Shown here in pieces: positions 31,874 to 40,647 of a stretch of DNA of 42,674 bases. The notes under the pieces are model-generated. The model was not told the origin of the DNA. It did no database searches and saw only the letters and a list, made by a program, of their open reading frames with translations. A program made the position numbers and the translations under genes. The DNA comes from Clostridia bacterium (lineage in GTDB: Bacteria > Bacillota > Clostridia > CAKSNL01 > HGM11501), in assembly GCA_900766735.1 (NCBI GenBank), contig CAAFWO010000037.1, forward strand, positions 1 to 42,674, in the 5' to 3' direction. Each line of letters starts with the position of its first letter. The first letter of the stretch is position 1.

Positions 31874-33055
31874 TCATTCTGAACGCAGTGCGTCTATAGG
31901 ATTAAGCTTGGATGCCTTTCTCGCCGGGTTGAAGCCGAAGAACAGGCCGACCGCCGAGGAAAAACCGAGCGAAAGCAATATGATGAAAACCGTCGGCCTT
32001 GCCGGAATATTTATGATCTTTCCGATTACCATCGCGACGACGGTGCCGAATATGATTCCTATAATTCCGCCGAGCAGGCTCAGCGTCATCGCCTCGACAA
32101 CGAACTGCACTAATATACTGCTTCTTTTCGCGCCTATAGACTTTCTGATTCCGATCTCTCTCGTTCTTTCGGTTACCGATACAAGCATTATGTTCATAAT
32201 GCCGATTCCGGCAACCAAAAGAGAAATGCCCGCGATACCGCCGAGCGCCGCACTCATTGTGCCCATCATGCTGTTATACTCGTCCAGCATATCCTTCAGG
32301 CTTCCGACGTAATACTTATCCTCGCTTCCGTATATTCCGAACATAAATTCGTTCGCCAGGGCAACCACATCGTCAACGGTGTCCGCGCTCTTCGCGATCA
32401 GCGTGAAGTCCGAAAGGTTTCCGGAGTTTAAGAACTTTTCAGCCGCGGAATAAGGGATATAGGCCGCGTCATCCTGACTGTACTGGCTGACATCGTCCGA
32501 CTTTCGCTCCGCAACGCCGACGACGGTAAACGGAAGTCCGTTTATCTTTATTGACTTGCCGATCGCTTCTTTAACGCTTCCGAAGCACTCGATCGCGTTA
32601 TATTCACCGATTACGGCAACCTTTGAGCAGTTGTCAACATCGACCTTGTTTATAAAACGCCCGAGCTGGGTATCAAGATTGCTTAACGTCGTGTAATACT
32701 CGTTAACGCCGTTAACGGTCGTATCCGAATTACTGCCGCCGTATTTAAGCTTCGCCCCGACTCTTGTGTTCGGCACAAAGCCTATCATTTTGTCCGTGTG
32801 CTCCCACATAAAATCCTCGATGTCGTTATATGTAAAGCTTCTTGTTTCGTACTGCGAAAAGGCGCTCACGGAAACGCCTGTTGTTCCCATGGACTCAAAC
32901 ATACTGCTGACCTGGGAGGATAGCCCCTGAACCAGACTGACCAATATGATTACGGCCGCAACGCCGATGATGATTCCGAGCATGGTCAGAAAGCTTCTCA
33001 TCTTGTTGGATCTTATGCTTTCCCATGCCATTTTGACAGATGAAAAGAATATCAT
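31874..33055 (-). CDS. MacB-like ABC transporter permease
   Basis: A 393-residue membrane protein of the FtsX/MacB type. A first helix at about residues 22-45 is followed by a large extracellular MacB-like periplasmic core domain (about 50-260), then three helices at about 270-385. It lacks an ATPase domain and pairs with the separate ATPase encoded upstream. The ATG at 33053-33055 overlaps the ATPase stop as ATGA and has GAGGTG about 9 bases upstream, better than the GTG six bases earlier. Such systems export peptides, antibiotics or lipoproteins by mechanotransmission. Confidence 0.9.
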   Translation of the reverse strand: MIFFSSVKMAWESIRSNKMRSFLTMLGIIIGVAAVIILVSLVQGLSSQVSSMFESMGTTGVSVSAFSQYETRSFTYNDIEDFMWEHTDKMIGFVPNTRVGAKLKYGGSNSDTTVNGVNEYYTTLSNLDTQLGRFINKVDVDNCSKVAVIGEYNAIECFGSVKEAIGKSIKINGLPFTVVGVAERKSDDVSQYSQDDAAYIPYSAAEKFLNSGNLSDFTLIAKSADTVDDVVALANEFMFGIYGSEDKYYVGSLKDMLDEYNSMMGTMSAALGGIAGISLLVAGIGIMNIMLVSVTERTREIGIRKSIGAKRSSILVQFVVEAMTLSLLGGIIGIIFGTVVAMVIGKIINIPARPTVFIILLSLGFSSAVGLFFGFNPARKASKLNPIDALRSE

Positions 33056-33747
33056 TCGCACACCACCTCGTTATCCGTGTCTTTGTCGCTTGTAATTTTT
33101 CCGTCCTGAATCCTTATGACGCGCTTTGCCTGACGCGCAATGTTTGGATCGTGTGTGATCAGAACGATCGTATTGCCCTCTCCGTGAAGCTCCTTTAACA
33201 TAGTCATAAGCTCCGCGCCTGTCTTTGAGTCAAGCGCTCCGGTTGGCTCGTCGGCAAGTATGAGCGGCGGCTTCCCGGCAAGTGCGCGCGCAATCGATAC
33301 TCTCTGCTGCTGACCGCCGGAAAGCTCCTTGGGCATATGCTCGGAGCGTTCCGCCATTCCGACACGCTCCAATGCGTACATCGCCATCTCGTGCCTCTCA
33401 TCTGCCCCGATCCCCCTGTAAATCAAAGGAAGCTCGACGTTTTCTCTTGCGTTTAGTTTTGGTAAAAGGTTATACTGCTGAAAGATGAATCCGATGGTTC
33501 TGTTTCTGATCGTCGCCTGCTCGTCGTCTGTGAGATCGCTCACGTCCTGCCCGTTTAGGTAATACCTTCCGCTCGTCGGCGTGTCAAGACAGCCGATCAT
33601 ATTCATAAGCGTCGATTTGCCCGAACCGGACGGACCGATGATCGCAACGAACTCGTGTGCCCTGATGTTAAGGCTCACTCCGTCAAGCGCTCTCACCTCC
33701 GTGTCACCCATCTGATAGATCTTATATAAATCTTCAATTCTTATCAT
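33052..33747 (-). CDS. MacB/LolD-type ABC transporter ATP-binding protein
   Basis: A 231-residue ATPase. Walker A GPSGSGKST is at 38-46, the signature LSGGQQQR at 142-149, Walker B LILADE ends at Glu167, and the H-loop His is at 199. The family drives substrate export with an FtsX-like permease. It lies 11 bases after the adaptor gene and overlaps the permease gene by four bases, so the three form one efflux unit. Confidence 0.95.
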   Translation of the reverse strand: MIRIEDLYKIYQMGDTEVRALDGVSLNIRAHEFVAIIGPSGSGKSTLMNMIGCLDTPTSGRYYLNGQDVSDLTDDEQATIRNRTIGFIFQQYNLLPKLNARENVELPLIYRGIGADERHEMAMYALERVGMAERSEHMPKELSGGQQQRVSIARALAGKPPLILADEPTGALDSKTGAELMTMLKELHGEGNTIVLITHDPNIARQAKRVIRIQDGKITSDKDTDNEVVCE

Positions 33748-33758
33748 AAGGCGCTACC

Positions 33759-35546
33759 TCAGCCTCTCGGTCCGTCCGGGCCCCCTCCGGGGCCGCCGCC
33801 GAATCCATCGTCATAGGACATGCCCGGATATGTTATCTGAGAAAGCACGTTGTTATTCTCGTCAAGGTATACCTCGTCGGTCTCGTTTAAGCCGCTCAAA
33901 ACGGCAATATTGATTCCGTCCGTCGCGCCGGTGGTCACCTTGACAGCGGTGAAGCCCTCGGGCACCATATCGGCGATCATTCCTTCGATCGCGTTCTCCT
34001 TATCGGGGTTTTCTGTGTTCTCACCATCCGTCATCTCGCCGGAAGCGGCAACCGCCTTTTTGCCCTTAACGAAAACATATGAATCGTCTCCAAGCTTCGT
34101 CACCGCGGAAACGGGAACCAGAAGCTCGTTTTCGGCATGTTCATAGATAATCTGAGCCGTGACGTTCATTCCGGAGCGCAGACAGCCGTCCTCATCATTC
34201 TGGCCGTAATCGGTGACAACAACGTCGATCGGGTACTGCGAAACGCCGTTCTCGGATTTACCCTCTGTCGCAACGGCTGTGACCTCGCCCGTAAATACCT
34301 TGCCGGAGACCGCATCCGCCGTGACCTGAACCGTCTGGCCTACCTTGATCTTCTCAACGTCCGTCTCGTCCGCCTGAAAGGTGAATTTCATTGCTGACAT
34401 ATCCGCAACAACCATTAGCTTGACCGAGTCGCCGCCAGAGATAGTGTCGCCCTTTTTGCTGTTCTTCGTTATGATTGTTCCGCTGATGGGCGCTTTGATT
34501 TCGTAATCGTCCAGCTTATCATATGCGTTTTCGAGGTTTAATTTAAGATCCGCAAATTCGAACTCCATGAGTCTTTTCTCCTCCATGAAATCCGACTTAT
34601 CGATCTCAAACAAAACGTCACCCTTTTTAACTGTTGCGCCGTTCTTGATTCCTGTTCCGATCTTTGTGATCTTGCCGGAAACCTCGGGCATTATATTAAC
34701 AGGGTCGGTATATTCGAGCTTACCGGACTTGGGAGAATCCACGTCGCCCTCCGAGGTGTGAACGACCGCGCTTGCCGAAGTGTCCGTCAGCGCTATGTTG
34801 ACGTTTGAAACGGTGATCTCAACGTCATAAACGACCGCGCCGGAGGAAAAGCCCGATGACGCGTTGCTCTTATATGTAACCTTACCGGTAACCGAATACA
34901 TCGAAGGATAGAGGTTGACCGTCGCCGTGTCGCCTATCTTTATCTTCGCGCACTGTGCGGCGTTGAAGGGAACGACCGCCTTAAAGGTTGCCTTATCCTG
35001 GATCGTGCCGACGGTTGATTTTGCGCTGACCTCATCGTCCGCCTTTAAGTTAAATCCGCTGATAACACCGTCGCCCTCGGCTCTCACCGTGTATTTTGCA
35101 AGCGTTTTATTATACTCCGCAGCGTCCAAATATTTTTTATTGGTTATCTTCGCTCTTGTAATGGCGTTCTGTGCGCTCTCGATCTGTTTGTCCTGCTCGG
35201 AGTGATCGAAAACATACAAAATGTCGCCCTCCTTGACCTCGTCGCCGACATCGTAGTTGCACTGTATGATCTCGCCGGTTACAAGCGGAACTATCTCATA
35301 TCTGTCATACGGCGCGACGGTGCCCGAACCGGTGACTGAAAGCGCAATGTCGCCATAGGTCGGCATCGCCGTCATTATTTCCTGTTTTTCATTGCCGCTG
35401 CCGCCCTTTTTCAAAAGGTATGCTGTCGCCGCGCCGGCAACGACCAAAACGGCGGCAACGCCGATGATGATTTTTTTCTTCTTTTTCTTCTTTTTTGCCA
35501 TGGATGAAACTGTGCCTTGTGCGGAATCCTTTTTCCCGAACTTCAT
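33759..35546 (-). CDS. MacA/HlyD-like efflux adaptor protein
   Basis: A 595-residue membrane-anchored adaptor. The N-terminus has a run of eight lysines before a single helix (about residues 26-44). Two biotinyl-lipoyl-like domains (about 80-200 and 285-390) and a beta-barrel region (about 395-500) follow, longer than the usual ~400-residue MacA because of the duplicated lipoyl part. The C-terminus is a Gly/Pro/Asp-rich tail. GGAGG lies 7 bases upstream of the start. As a Gram-positive MacA-type protein it would extend into the cell wall. It is the first gene of the exporter operon. Confidence 0.88.
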   Translation of the reverse strand: MKFGKKDSAQGTVSSMAKKKKKKKKIIIGVAAVLVVAGAATAYLLKKGGSGNEKQEIMTAMPTYGDIALSVTGSGTVAPYDRYEIVPLVTGEIIQCNYDVGDEVKEGDILYVFDHSEQDKQIESAQNAITRAKITNKKYLDAAEYNKTLAKYTVRAEGDGVISGFNLKADDEVSAKSTVGTIQDKATFKAVVPFNAAQCAKIKIGDTATVNLYPSMYSVTGKVTYKSNASSGFSSGAVVYDVEITVSNVNIALTDTSASAVVHTSEGDVDSPKSGKLEYTDPVNIMPEVSGKITKIGTGIKNGATVKKGDVLFEIDKSDFMEEKRLMEFEFADLKLNLENAYDKLDDYEIKAPISGTIITKNSKKGDTISGGDSVKLMVVADMSAMKFTFQADETDVEKIKVGQTVQVTADAVSGKVFTGEVTAVATEGKSENGVSQYPIDVVVTDYGQNDEDGCLRSGMNVTAQIIYEHAENELLVPVSAVTKLGDDSYVFVKGKKAVAASGEMTDGENTENPDKENAIEGMIADMVPEGFTAVKVTTGATDGINIAVLSGLNETDEVYLDENNNVLSQITYPGMSYDDGFGGGPGGGPDGPRG

Positions 35547-35580
35547 AGTCTAACCTCCGTTATAATTATCTTAAATATAT

Positions 35581-35613
35581 TTTACATTATCTTTATGTAA
35601 ATAAAATAATCAA
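35581..35613 (-). promoter_or_regulatory. Exporter operon promoter with overlapping dyad
   Basis: TTGATT (35608-35613), 16 bases, GATAAT (35586-35591) on the minus strand. A perfect 7-7-7 dyad (TTTACAT at 35581-35587, ATGTAAA at 35595-35601) covers the -10 box, as expected for a repressor site. No regulator gene is adjacent. Confidence 0.45.
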
Positions 35614-35635
35614 AATATTAACTTTTTATAAACAT

Positions 35636-35662
35636 AAAACGGAAAGGCAAAAAAGCCTTTCC
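35636..35662 (-). terminator. Terminator of the folT-pncB operon
   Basis: GGAAAGGC / GCCTTTCC stem (35641-35648 with 35655-35662), then GTTTT on the minus strand, 8 bases past the pncB stop. Confidence 0.82.
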
Positions 35663-35669
35663 ATTTATG

Positions 35670-37121
35670 TTATTTTGAATAGTCCTCCAGAAGCTGATGC
35701 TTAACGTTCCAGAGCTTTTCGGAGAGATCCACATAATATTTATGCGGATTTTCGAATCTTAAAACCTCTTCCCAGAGCGCGTCCACCTGCTCGGCGCAGT
35801 AGTCCCTTATTTCCTTTATCGGGCGCGACTCATAAACGCACTCGCCGTTTTTGAATATCGGCTTTAAGATTTCTTTTGCCGTATAGTCCGTCACGGTCTT
35901 TTTCTTCCACGTGTCGACAGGATCGAAAAGAGTGTAGGGCTTTGACTCGTCGATCTGTTCCTCGTGAAGAGCAACAACGTCCGCTATCGCCTTTCCCGTC
36001 TCGTTGCTGAAAAGGCGGTACACCTTCTTAAAGCCGGGAGTCGTGATCTTCGCGCTGTTCTCGCTTATCTTGATCTTGGGAACGATTTTTCCGTTCTTCT
36101 CCACCGCGACAAGCTTGTAAACGCCGCCGAAAACGGGTGCGGAGCTTGCGGTGATAAGTCTTTCGCCGACGCCGAACGAATCGACGCATGCGCCCTGCAT
36201 TATCGTGTCTCTTATAATATATTCGTCAAGCGAGTTGGAAACGACTATCTTACAGTCTGGATAGCCTGCCTCGTCTAACGTCTTTCTCATTTTCTTTGAA
36301 AGATATGTCACGTCTCCGGAGTCGATGCGCACGCCCTTGGGCCTGAAGCCCTTCGGAACGACTACCTCGTCAAACACCTTGATGGCGTTCGGAAGGCCGG
36401 ACTTTAAGACGTTATATGTATCGATCAAAAGCGTGCAGTCGCCGGGGTAGCACTCGGCATATGCCTTAAACGCGTCAAGCTCGCTGTCAAACATCTGCAC
36501 CCAGCTGTGCGCCATTGTGCCCAGAGCCGGAATGCCGAAAAGCTTATCCGTTATCGTGCACGCTGTGCCGACACAGCCTGCGATATATGCCGCTCTCGCA
36601 CCGTAAATTGCGCTGTGATAGCCGTGCGCACGGCGCGAGCCGAACTCCATGACCGCTCTGCCCTGTGCCGCTCTCACGATCCTGTTTGCCTTCGTTCCGA
36701 TGAGCGACTGGTGGTTAACGGTCAAAAGCACCATCGTCTCGACAAACTGTGCCTGCGTCGCCGGCCCTCTGACCGTGACGATCGGCTCGCCGGGGAATAT
36801 CGGCGTTCCCTCTTCAACCGCCCACACGTCGCACGAAAACTTCATATTTTTAAGGTATGATAAAAAGTCCTCGGAGAAAATTTTCTTGCTTGCGAGGTAT
36901 TTAATATCGTCATCGTCGAATCTTAAATTCTTGATGTATTCAATGAGCTGTTCGGTTCCCATCATCAGCGCATAACCGCCGTTGTCGGGTATGGTTCTGA
37001 AAAACATATCGAAATATGCAATATCGTCTTTCATTCCGCACTCATAATAGCCGTTCGCCATGGTGAGCTCGTAAAAGTCGCACAGCATGGTGTAGTTCGC
37101 GTTGTCCTTCCAGAATGACAT
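35670..37121 (-). CDS. pncB: Nicotinate phosphoribosyltransferase
   Basis: A 483-residue enzyme of NAD salvage, joining nicotinate and PRPP to give nicotinate mononucleotide. Landmarks are DFYELTMANGYY near residue 15, EFGSRRAHG near 159, the GTMAHSWVQ block with catalytic His205, RIDSGDV near 270 and a GVGERL loop near 321. GGGAGG lies 7 bases before the ATG. It is the last gene of the operon that begins with the THF riboswitch and folT, and is spaced only 4 bases from the small gene before it. Confidence 0.96.
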   Translation of the reverse strand: MSFWKDNANYTMLCDFYELTMANGYYECGMKDDIAYFDMFFRTIPDNGGYALMMGTEQLIEYIKNLRFDDDDIKYLASKKIFSEDFLSYLKNMKFSCDVWAVEEGTPIFPGEPIVTVRGPATQAQFVETMVLLTVNHQSLIGTKANRIVRAAQGRAVMEFGSRRAHGYHSAIYGARAAYIAGCVGTACTITDKLFGIPALGTMAHSWVQMFDSELDAFKAYAECYPGDCTLLIDTYNVLKSGLPNAIKVFDEVVVPKGFRPKGVRIDSGDVTYLSKKMRKTLDEAGYPDCKIVVSNSLDEYIIRDTIMQGACVDSFGVGERLITASSAPVFGGVYKLVAVEKNGKIVPKIKISENSAKITTPGFKKVYRLFSNETGKAIADVVALHEEQIDESKPYTLFDPVDTWKKKTVTDYTAKEILKPIFKNGECVYESRPIKEIRDYCAEQVDALWEEVLRFENPHKYYVDLSEKLWNVKHQLLEDYSK

Positions 37122-37125
37122 TTTT

Positions 37126-37431
37126 TTACCTCCCTGAATTCAAAGCCTCCAGCGCATCAGAAAGCCAGTACTCGCCCACATCAAACGCTCTGTAAAGCCC
37201 GTCGCGCTGTGCCTGCTTGATGACTCTCTCCTTAGCGCCGGACATTACCGTGTTTGTCACAAGCTGAACCGTCACGGAATCCGAAACGTCAATATCGCCG
37301 GCCTTTGCGGCGCTGTTTACCGTGAACTTCACGATATACTTATCCTTCGGGTCTCCGTAATAAAGAAGATTTCCGCGTCTTATGAAGGGCTTGCCGTTAA
37401 ATTCAAAATACTTTTTTTCCTCTTTTGCCAT
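37126..37431 (-). CDS. Conserved-looking small cytoplasmic protein of unknown function
   Basis: A 101-residue soluble protein with no signal peptide or membrane helix. It starts with a Lys/Glu-rich stretch, then FEFNGKPFIRRGNLLYYGDP, and has a mixed alpha/beta make-up. I do not recognise a domain. It lies 17 bases after folT and 4 bases before pncB, with AAGGAAGG before its start, so it is made together with folate uptake and nicotinate salvage. A link to one of these pathways is likely, but the nature of the link is unknown. Confidence 0.7.
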   Translation of the reverse strand: MAKEEKKYFEFNGKPFIRRGNLLYYGDPKDKYIVKFTVNSAAKAGDIDVSDSVTVQLVTNTVMSGAKERVIKQAQRDGLYRAFDVGEYWLSDALEALNSGR

Positions 37432-37448
37432 ATAAAAAGCCTTCCTTT

Positions 37449-37988
37449 CTATCTGGATAATTCATAAAATTTATCAATATATCTTTTTTCGATGACATAT
37501 ACCGTGACAAACTGGAGCGCCGCCATGAAAAGGCAGGACAGAAGCCTTGTTAAAATGCAGGCAGCAAACGAAAGGTCGCCCATAAAGCCAAGATCCTTTA
37601 ATATATATGTCTTTAAAAACACGTTTATCAGAAGCTGTATCAAAACGCAAAGAAGCACCGAGAGCGCCGGCGTTTTGATTTTTTTTCGCCTGCTTCTCCA
37701 GAAAAACACGCCGTATAATGCGCCGTAGACAAGCTCAATTAATGTGAGCTGCCACAAATATGCGCCGACGGGATTCGCAAAATGCGATATAACGTCCGCC
37801 GCGGCGCCGACAAAGCCGCCCCAGACCGGGCCGAATAGCGCGCCGGACACATAGACCGACACGAAGCTTACCGAAAACTTCACAGCGTTTCCGATCCTTA
37901 AGTTTCCCGCGATGCAGGAAAGCACAGCAGTCAGCGCAATGAGCATTGCAATTGTACATAACTGCTTTACAGTAAGTTTACCTTTCAT
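37449..37988 (-). CDS. folT: Folate-specific ECF transporter S component
   Basis: A 179-residue membrane protein with about six helices and the S-component pattern ALTAVLS near residue 20. The stretch NAVKFSVSFVSVYVSGALFGP and the following GAAADVISHF.NPVGAY block match FolT-type substrate-binding subunits. It works with the shared EcfA-EcfA'-EcfT module, of which ecfT lies at the right edge of this window. The ATG at 37986-37988 has GGAGG 8 bases upstream; the longer open frame upstream overlaps the riboswitch. The THF riboswitch in its leader strongly supports folate as substrate. Confidence 0.92.
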   Translation of the reverse strand: MKGKLTVKQLCTIAMLIALTAVLSCIAGNLRIGNAVKFSVSFVSVYVSGALFGPVWGGFVGAAADVISHFANPVGAYLWQLTLIELVYGALYGVFFWRSRRKKIKTPALSVLLCVLIQLLINVFLKTYILKDLGFMGDLSFAACILTRLLSCLFMAALQFVTVYVIEKRYIDKFYELSR

Positions 37989-38035
37989 TAGCGATACCTC
38001 CAAATTGATTCCACCTACATAAAACACGTTATGTA

Positions 38036-38135
38036 CAGCGGGATGCGACCCTTCCACCGCAACGGGCAAAGCCCGTTTTCGTCCGCGAAACAACTCCCCG
38101 TTTCCGCAGCACTTAACGCGAAATGGCCTACTCTG
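38036..38135 (-). ncRNA. THF (tetrahydrofolate) riboswitch
   Basis: The minus-strand leader of folT contains the hallmark sequences of the THF-I aptamer: AGAGTAGG, then CGCGTTAAGTG (38120-38110), and on the 3' side GCGGT and GCATCCCG. The closing stem is CAG/CTG (38133-38135 with 38036-38038), the second stem pairs CCATTTC with GGAAGGG (one A-G mismatch), and an AACGGGC/GCCCGTT hairpin lies inside. Between aptamer and start a TACATAA/TTATGTA hairpin precedes the GGAGG site, so control is probably translational or through that hairpin. Confidence 0.93.
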
Positions 38136-38174
38136 ATAATATTTATATAAAGGCCGTAATGACCATTATATTTT

Positions 38175-38203
38175 AGTATACCACAAAATATTAAAAAGTG
38201 CAA
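38175..38203 (-). promoter_or_regulatory. Promoter of the folT-pncB operon
   Basis: TTGCAC, 17 bases, TATACT on the minus strand (-35 38198-38203, -10 38175-38180). Start predicted near 38168, giving a leader of about 180 bases that contains the THF riboswitch. Confidence 0.78.
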
Positions 38204-38206
38204 GAA

Positions 38207-40024
38207 TTAATTAAGCGTTATATCAAACCTTGTGCCCGCATCCCCCGCGAAGGCGATATAGCCGCCCTCCGGAAGAGTGCATTTTTTCTCTCCCGAAAGC
38301 GAGGAAAAGCACGCCTTTCCCGACGCGTCATAGACAGTGACAGAGCCTTTTAAAAACTCCGCCTCAATTATCTTCCCCTTTGACGCACCGATTTTATACC
38401 ACTTTATAAACCCGTTATCCCCGATCGTGGCATAAGAGGCATGGCCACCGTAAATTTCGGGAATCGAGTCCGAATCAACAAACGTCCACCCCTGGGCGCG
38501 GACAAATTCCGTACCGTTTTCGGAGGAAAAGTAAAGATCGGTCACATCGCGGCCAAAGGAGCCCGAAAGCGTGATGTCAGACGTTGCCGAATCGTCCCCG
38601 TCTATCCTCATATAGCCCATATATGAGTTAACGCCCGGTGCGAAATACACATTCGTTTTCGGGATCACGGACGAAAGCACGGCAGAATCCGCCGCCTCGT
38701 CCAAAACAAAATAGCTTTTGCCGTTGCGGCTTTTCCACTTTTCGTTTCGCTCTTCGCCGTCCTCTTTCCTCTCGGCAAATTCATAGTTATATAAATATCT
38801 GTCGTTTTGATTCAAATATGCCGTTCCGCGGCGACAAAGGACGTTCCCGTCAAAGGAAAGTATCTCGCCCTTATATGCAAAGTTTCCGTTTCCGATATAT
38901 TCGTATTTTGTCTCCGTGCCGCGGTATAAGTCCTTTAAGATTCCGTAATCGCGCGATATAGAAAACTCAAACTCCCCGGCCGTCGAAACATAGAGCCCCT
39001 CGCACTTTTTGTAATCGGAAATATCCGCCTTGTCCGCCCTCTCAGGCATCGGCATATCGTAAAATCCAATGTCGGCTATATTTTCTTCTTTTAAGTAGTT
39101 TATTATAAGGCCTATCGCCTCATTGCGGCAAAGAACGCTTGAGCTTTTTTCCCTTATTACCGCCGCCGAAATGTTATAGTCCGGCAATATCACGAGCGAT
39201 GAGCTTGTGCCGAGCGTGTCCCCGTCCTTGGCGAGAGCCTTTATGCCGTATTTATCGAAAGGATAAACGCTGACATCGTCAAGCCCCAGGCCGAAATCAA
39301 ACCTCCCGTCGTCAAAAAAGCGGCTTTTTGTCATTTCGGCTAAAAAGTCCTCATTTAAAAATCCCGAGAAGAGCACGTTTCCGAATAAGGAAAGCTCCTT
39401 TGCATCCGAAAGCGTTCCGCCGGCGGCAAGAGCGCTCACAATGTCTTTATTATCGCCTTGATAGTCCTTCGCCGTCACGGTTTTATTAAGTCCGAGCGGT
39501 GAAGTGACATATTCATTTAAGAGCGCGGAATAGTCCTTGCCTGTCGCCCTTTCCATTACAATTTCAAGAAGGCTGAACCCGTCGTTACAGTAGTTCGCCT
39601 TCGTGCCTGGCTCGTATTTTAATTTCTGCTCTGCCAAAAGCGACAAAATATTGTCGTGGTTCCACGGGCTGTATTTACCGCAGAGCATCGAGTTTTTTAA
39701 GGTCGACCCGTAAAGCCCGGAGCTGTGGTCGAGCAGCATTCTCAAAGTGATCTTTTTATAGCGCTCATCCGCCATATGAAATTCCGGAATATAGTCCGTC
39801 ACCGGTGCGTCAAGCTTAATTGTTCCCTCTTCGGAAAGCTTCAGCGCGACCGCCGCGGCGAACGTTTTGCTGACGGAGCCGACTGCCATTGCCCCGTCCC
39901 CTCCGCCGGAGGATAAGACGCTATCTCCCTTTACGAGTGCGTAAGAATACGCTTCTTCGGCCGATACCGGCAGGGCGGCAAAGGCCAAAATGAGCGATAT
40001 TAAAACAGAAACGATTTTTTTCAT
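38207..40024 (-). CDS. Secreted serine hydrolase of the class C beta-lactamase fold
   Basis: A 605-residue exported protein. A signal peptide (1-22) is followed by a penicillin-binding-like serine hydrolase domain. Ser50-Lys53 form the S..K motif (SVSK), and Tyr145-Asn147 the Y.N motif (YCN). The family includes D-amino-acid peptidases and esterases as well as beta-lactamases, so the substrate is open. The last ~250 residues are beta-rich and have no recognised domain. GGAGA precedes the ATG. It lies 16 bases after cvpA and appears to end the truA operon. Confidence 0.85.
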   Translation of the reverse strand: MKKIVSVLISLILAFAALPVSAEEAYSYALVKGDSVLSSGGGDGAMAVGSVSKTFAAAVALKLSEEGTIKLDAPVTDYIPEFHMADERYKKITLRMLLDHSSGLYGSTLKNSMLCGKYSPWNHDNILSLLAEQKLKYEPGTKANYCNDGFSLLEIVMERATGKDYSALLNEYVTSPLGLNKTVTAKDYQGDNKDIVSALAAGGTLSDAKELSLFGNVLFSGFLNEDFLAEMTKSRFFDDGRFDFGLGLDDVSVYPFDKYGIKALAKDGDTLGTSSSLVILPDYNISAAVIREKSSSVLCRNEAIGLIINYLKEENIADIGFYDMPMPERADKADISDYKKCEGLYVSTAGEFEFSISRDYGILKDLYRGTETKYEYIGNGNFAYKGEILSFDGNVLCRRGTAYLNQNDRYLYNYEFAERKEDGEERNEKWKSRNGKSYFVLDEAADSAVLSSVIPKTNVYFAPGVNSYMGYMRIDGDDSATSDITLSGSFGRDVTDLYFSSENGTEFVRAQGWTFVDSDSIPEIYGGHASYATIGDNGFIKWYKIGASKGKIIEAEFLKGSVTVYDASGKACFSSLSGEKKCTLPEGGYIAFAGDAGTRFDITLN

Positions 40025-40040
40025 AATTTTTCTCCGTTTA

Positions 40041-40643
40041 CTATAATAGCGGATTGTTAAGATAGAACCACGTCACCGCTTTGGATTCTGCCATCTGCCT
40101 CGTCACTGTCTCGGAGACTGCCGCCGCGCCCAAAAATGTCATCAGGCACGAAAAAACGGTGAGCACTATATATGCGTTTATGATTCCGGCGACAAGGCCG
40201 CCAGCCTTGTTAAAGCCCTTGATTATGGGAAGCTTGGCCGCAAGATCCAAAAGCCGCGAAAGAAGCTTTAACAAAAGCGAAAATCCGATGAATAAAAGCG
40301 CCGTCGTCAAAAGCTTTATCACGGTGTTTCCGATCTCCTCGGACACGCTCATCTGCGCCTCGTTCGCCTTTTCTATTATGCCCTTTTTGTCGATCAGCTC
40401 GTCAAAAAACGTCTCGTTCTCCGTTTCCGGCGCGTCGACTATCTTAACGGCCGTTTTTTCATATATCGACTTTCCCAGCTCGGATTCTGAGATGAATTTA
40501 CACGCCTGATCAGAAAACGAAAACGTTAAAATGAGTGCCAGAATAAACGAAAGCGTTCCGAAAAATGCCTTCACAAAGCCCCTTTTAATGCCGGACACGA
40601 TGCAAAGCAGCGCTAAAACAAGTGCAATAATATCAACCGCCAT
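40041..40643 (-). CDS. CvpA-family membrane protein
   Basis: A 200-residue protein with four hydrophobic helices (about 1-20, 28-48, 108-130 and 148-172) and the early SGIKRGFVKAFFG block that is typical of CvpA. In E. coli CvpA is linked to colicin V production and envelope stress; its role in Clostridia is unclear. It starts 4 bases after the DUF5711 gene, with GGGAGG before the ATG. Confidence 0.85.
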   Translation of the reverse strand: MAVDIIALVLALLCIVSGIKRGFVKAFFGTLSFILALILTFSFSDQACKFISESELGKSIYEKTAVKIVDAPETENETFFDELIDKKGIIEKANEAQMSVSEEIGNTVIKLLTTALLFIGFSLLLKLLSRLLDLAAKLPIIKGFNKAGGLVAGIINAYIVLTVFSCLMTFLGAAAVSETVTRQMAESKAVTWFYLNNPLL

Positions 40644-40647
40644 TTTA

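Noticed and set aside
35440..35510. Programmed frameshift at the A-rich lysine run of the adaptor gene
   Set aside because: The frame is open on both sides without a shift, and a basic N-terminus before the membrane helix is expected.
38015..38203. Small minus-strand frame and the N-terminal extension of folT upstream of 37988
   Set aside because: The region is the THF riboswitch leader. The folT start with a ribosome site and the S-component N-terminus is at 37986-37988.
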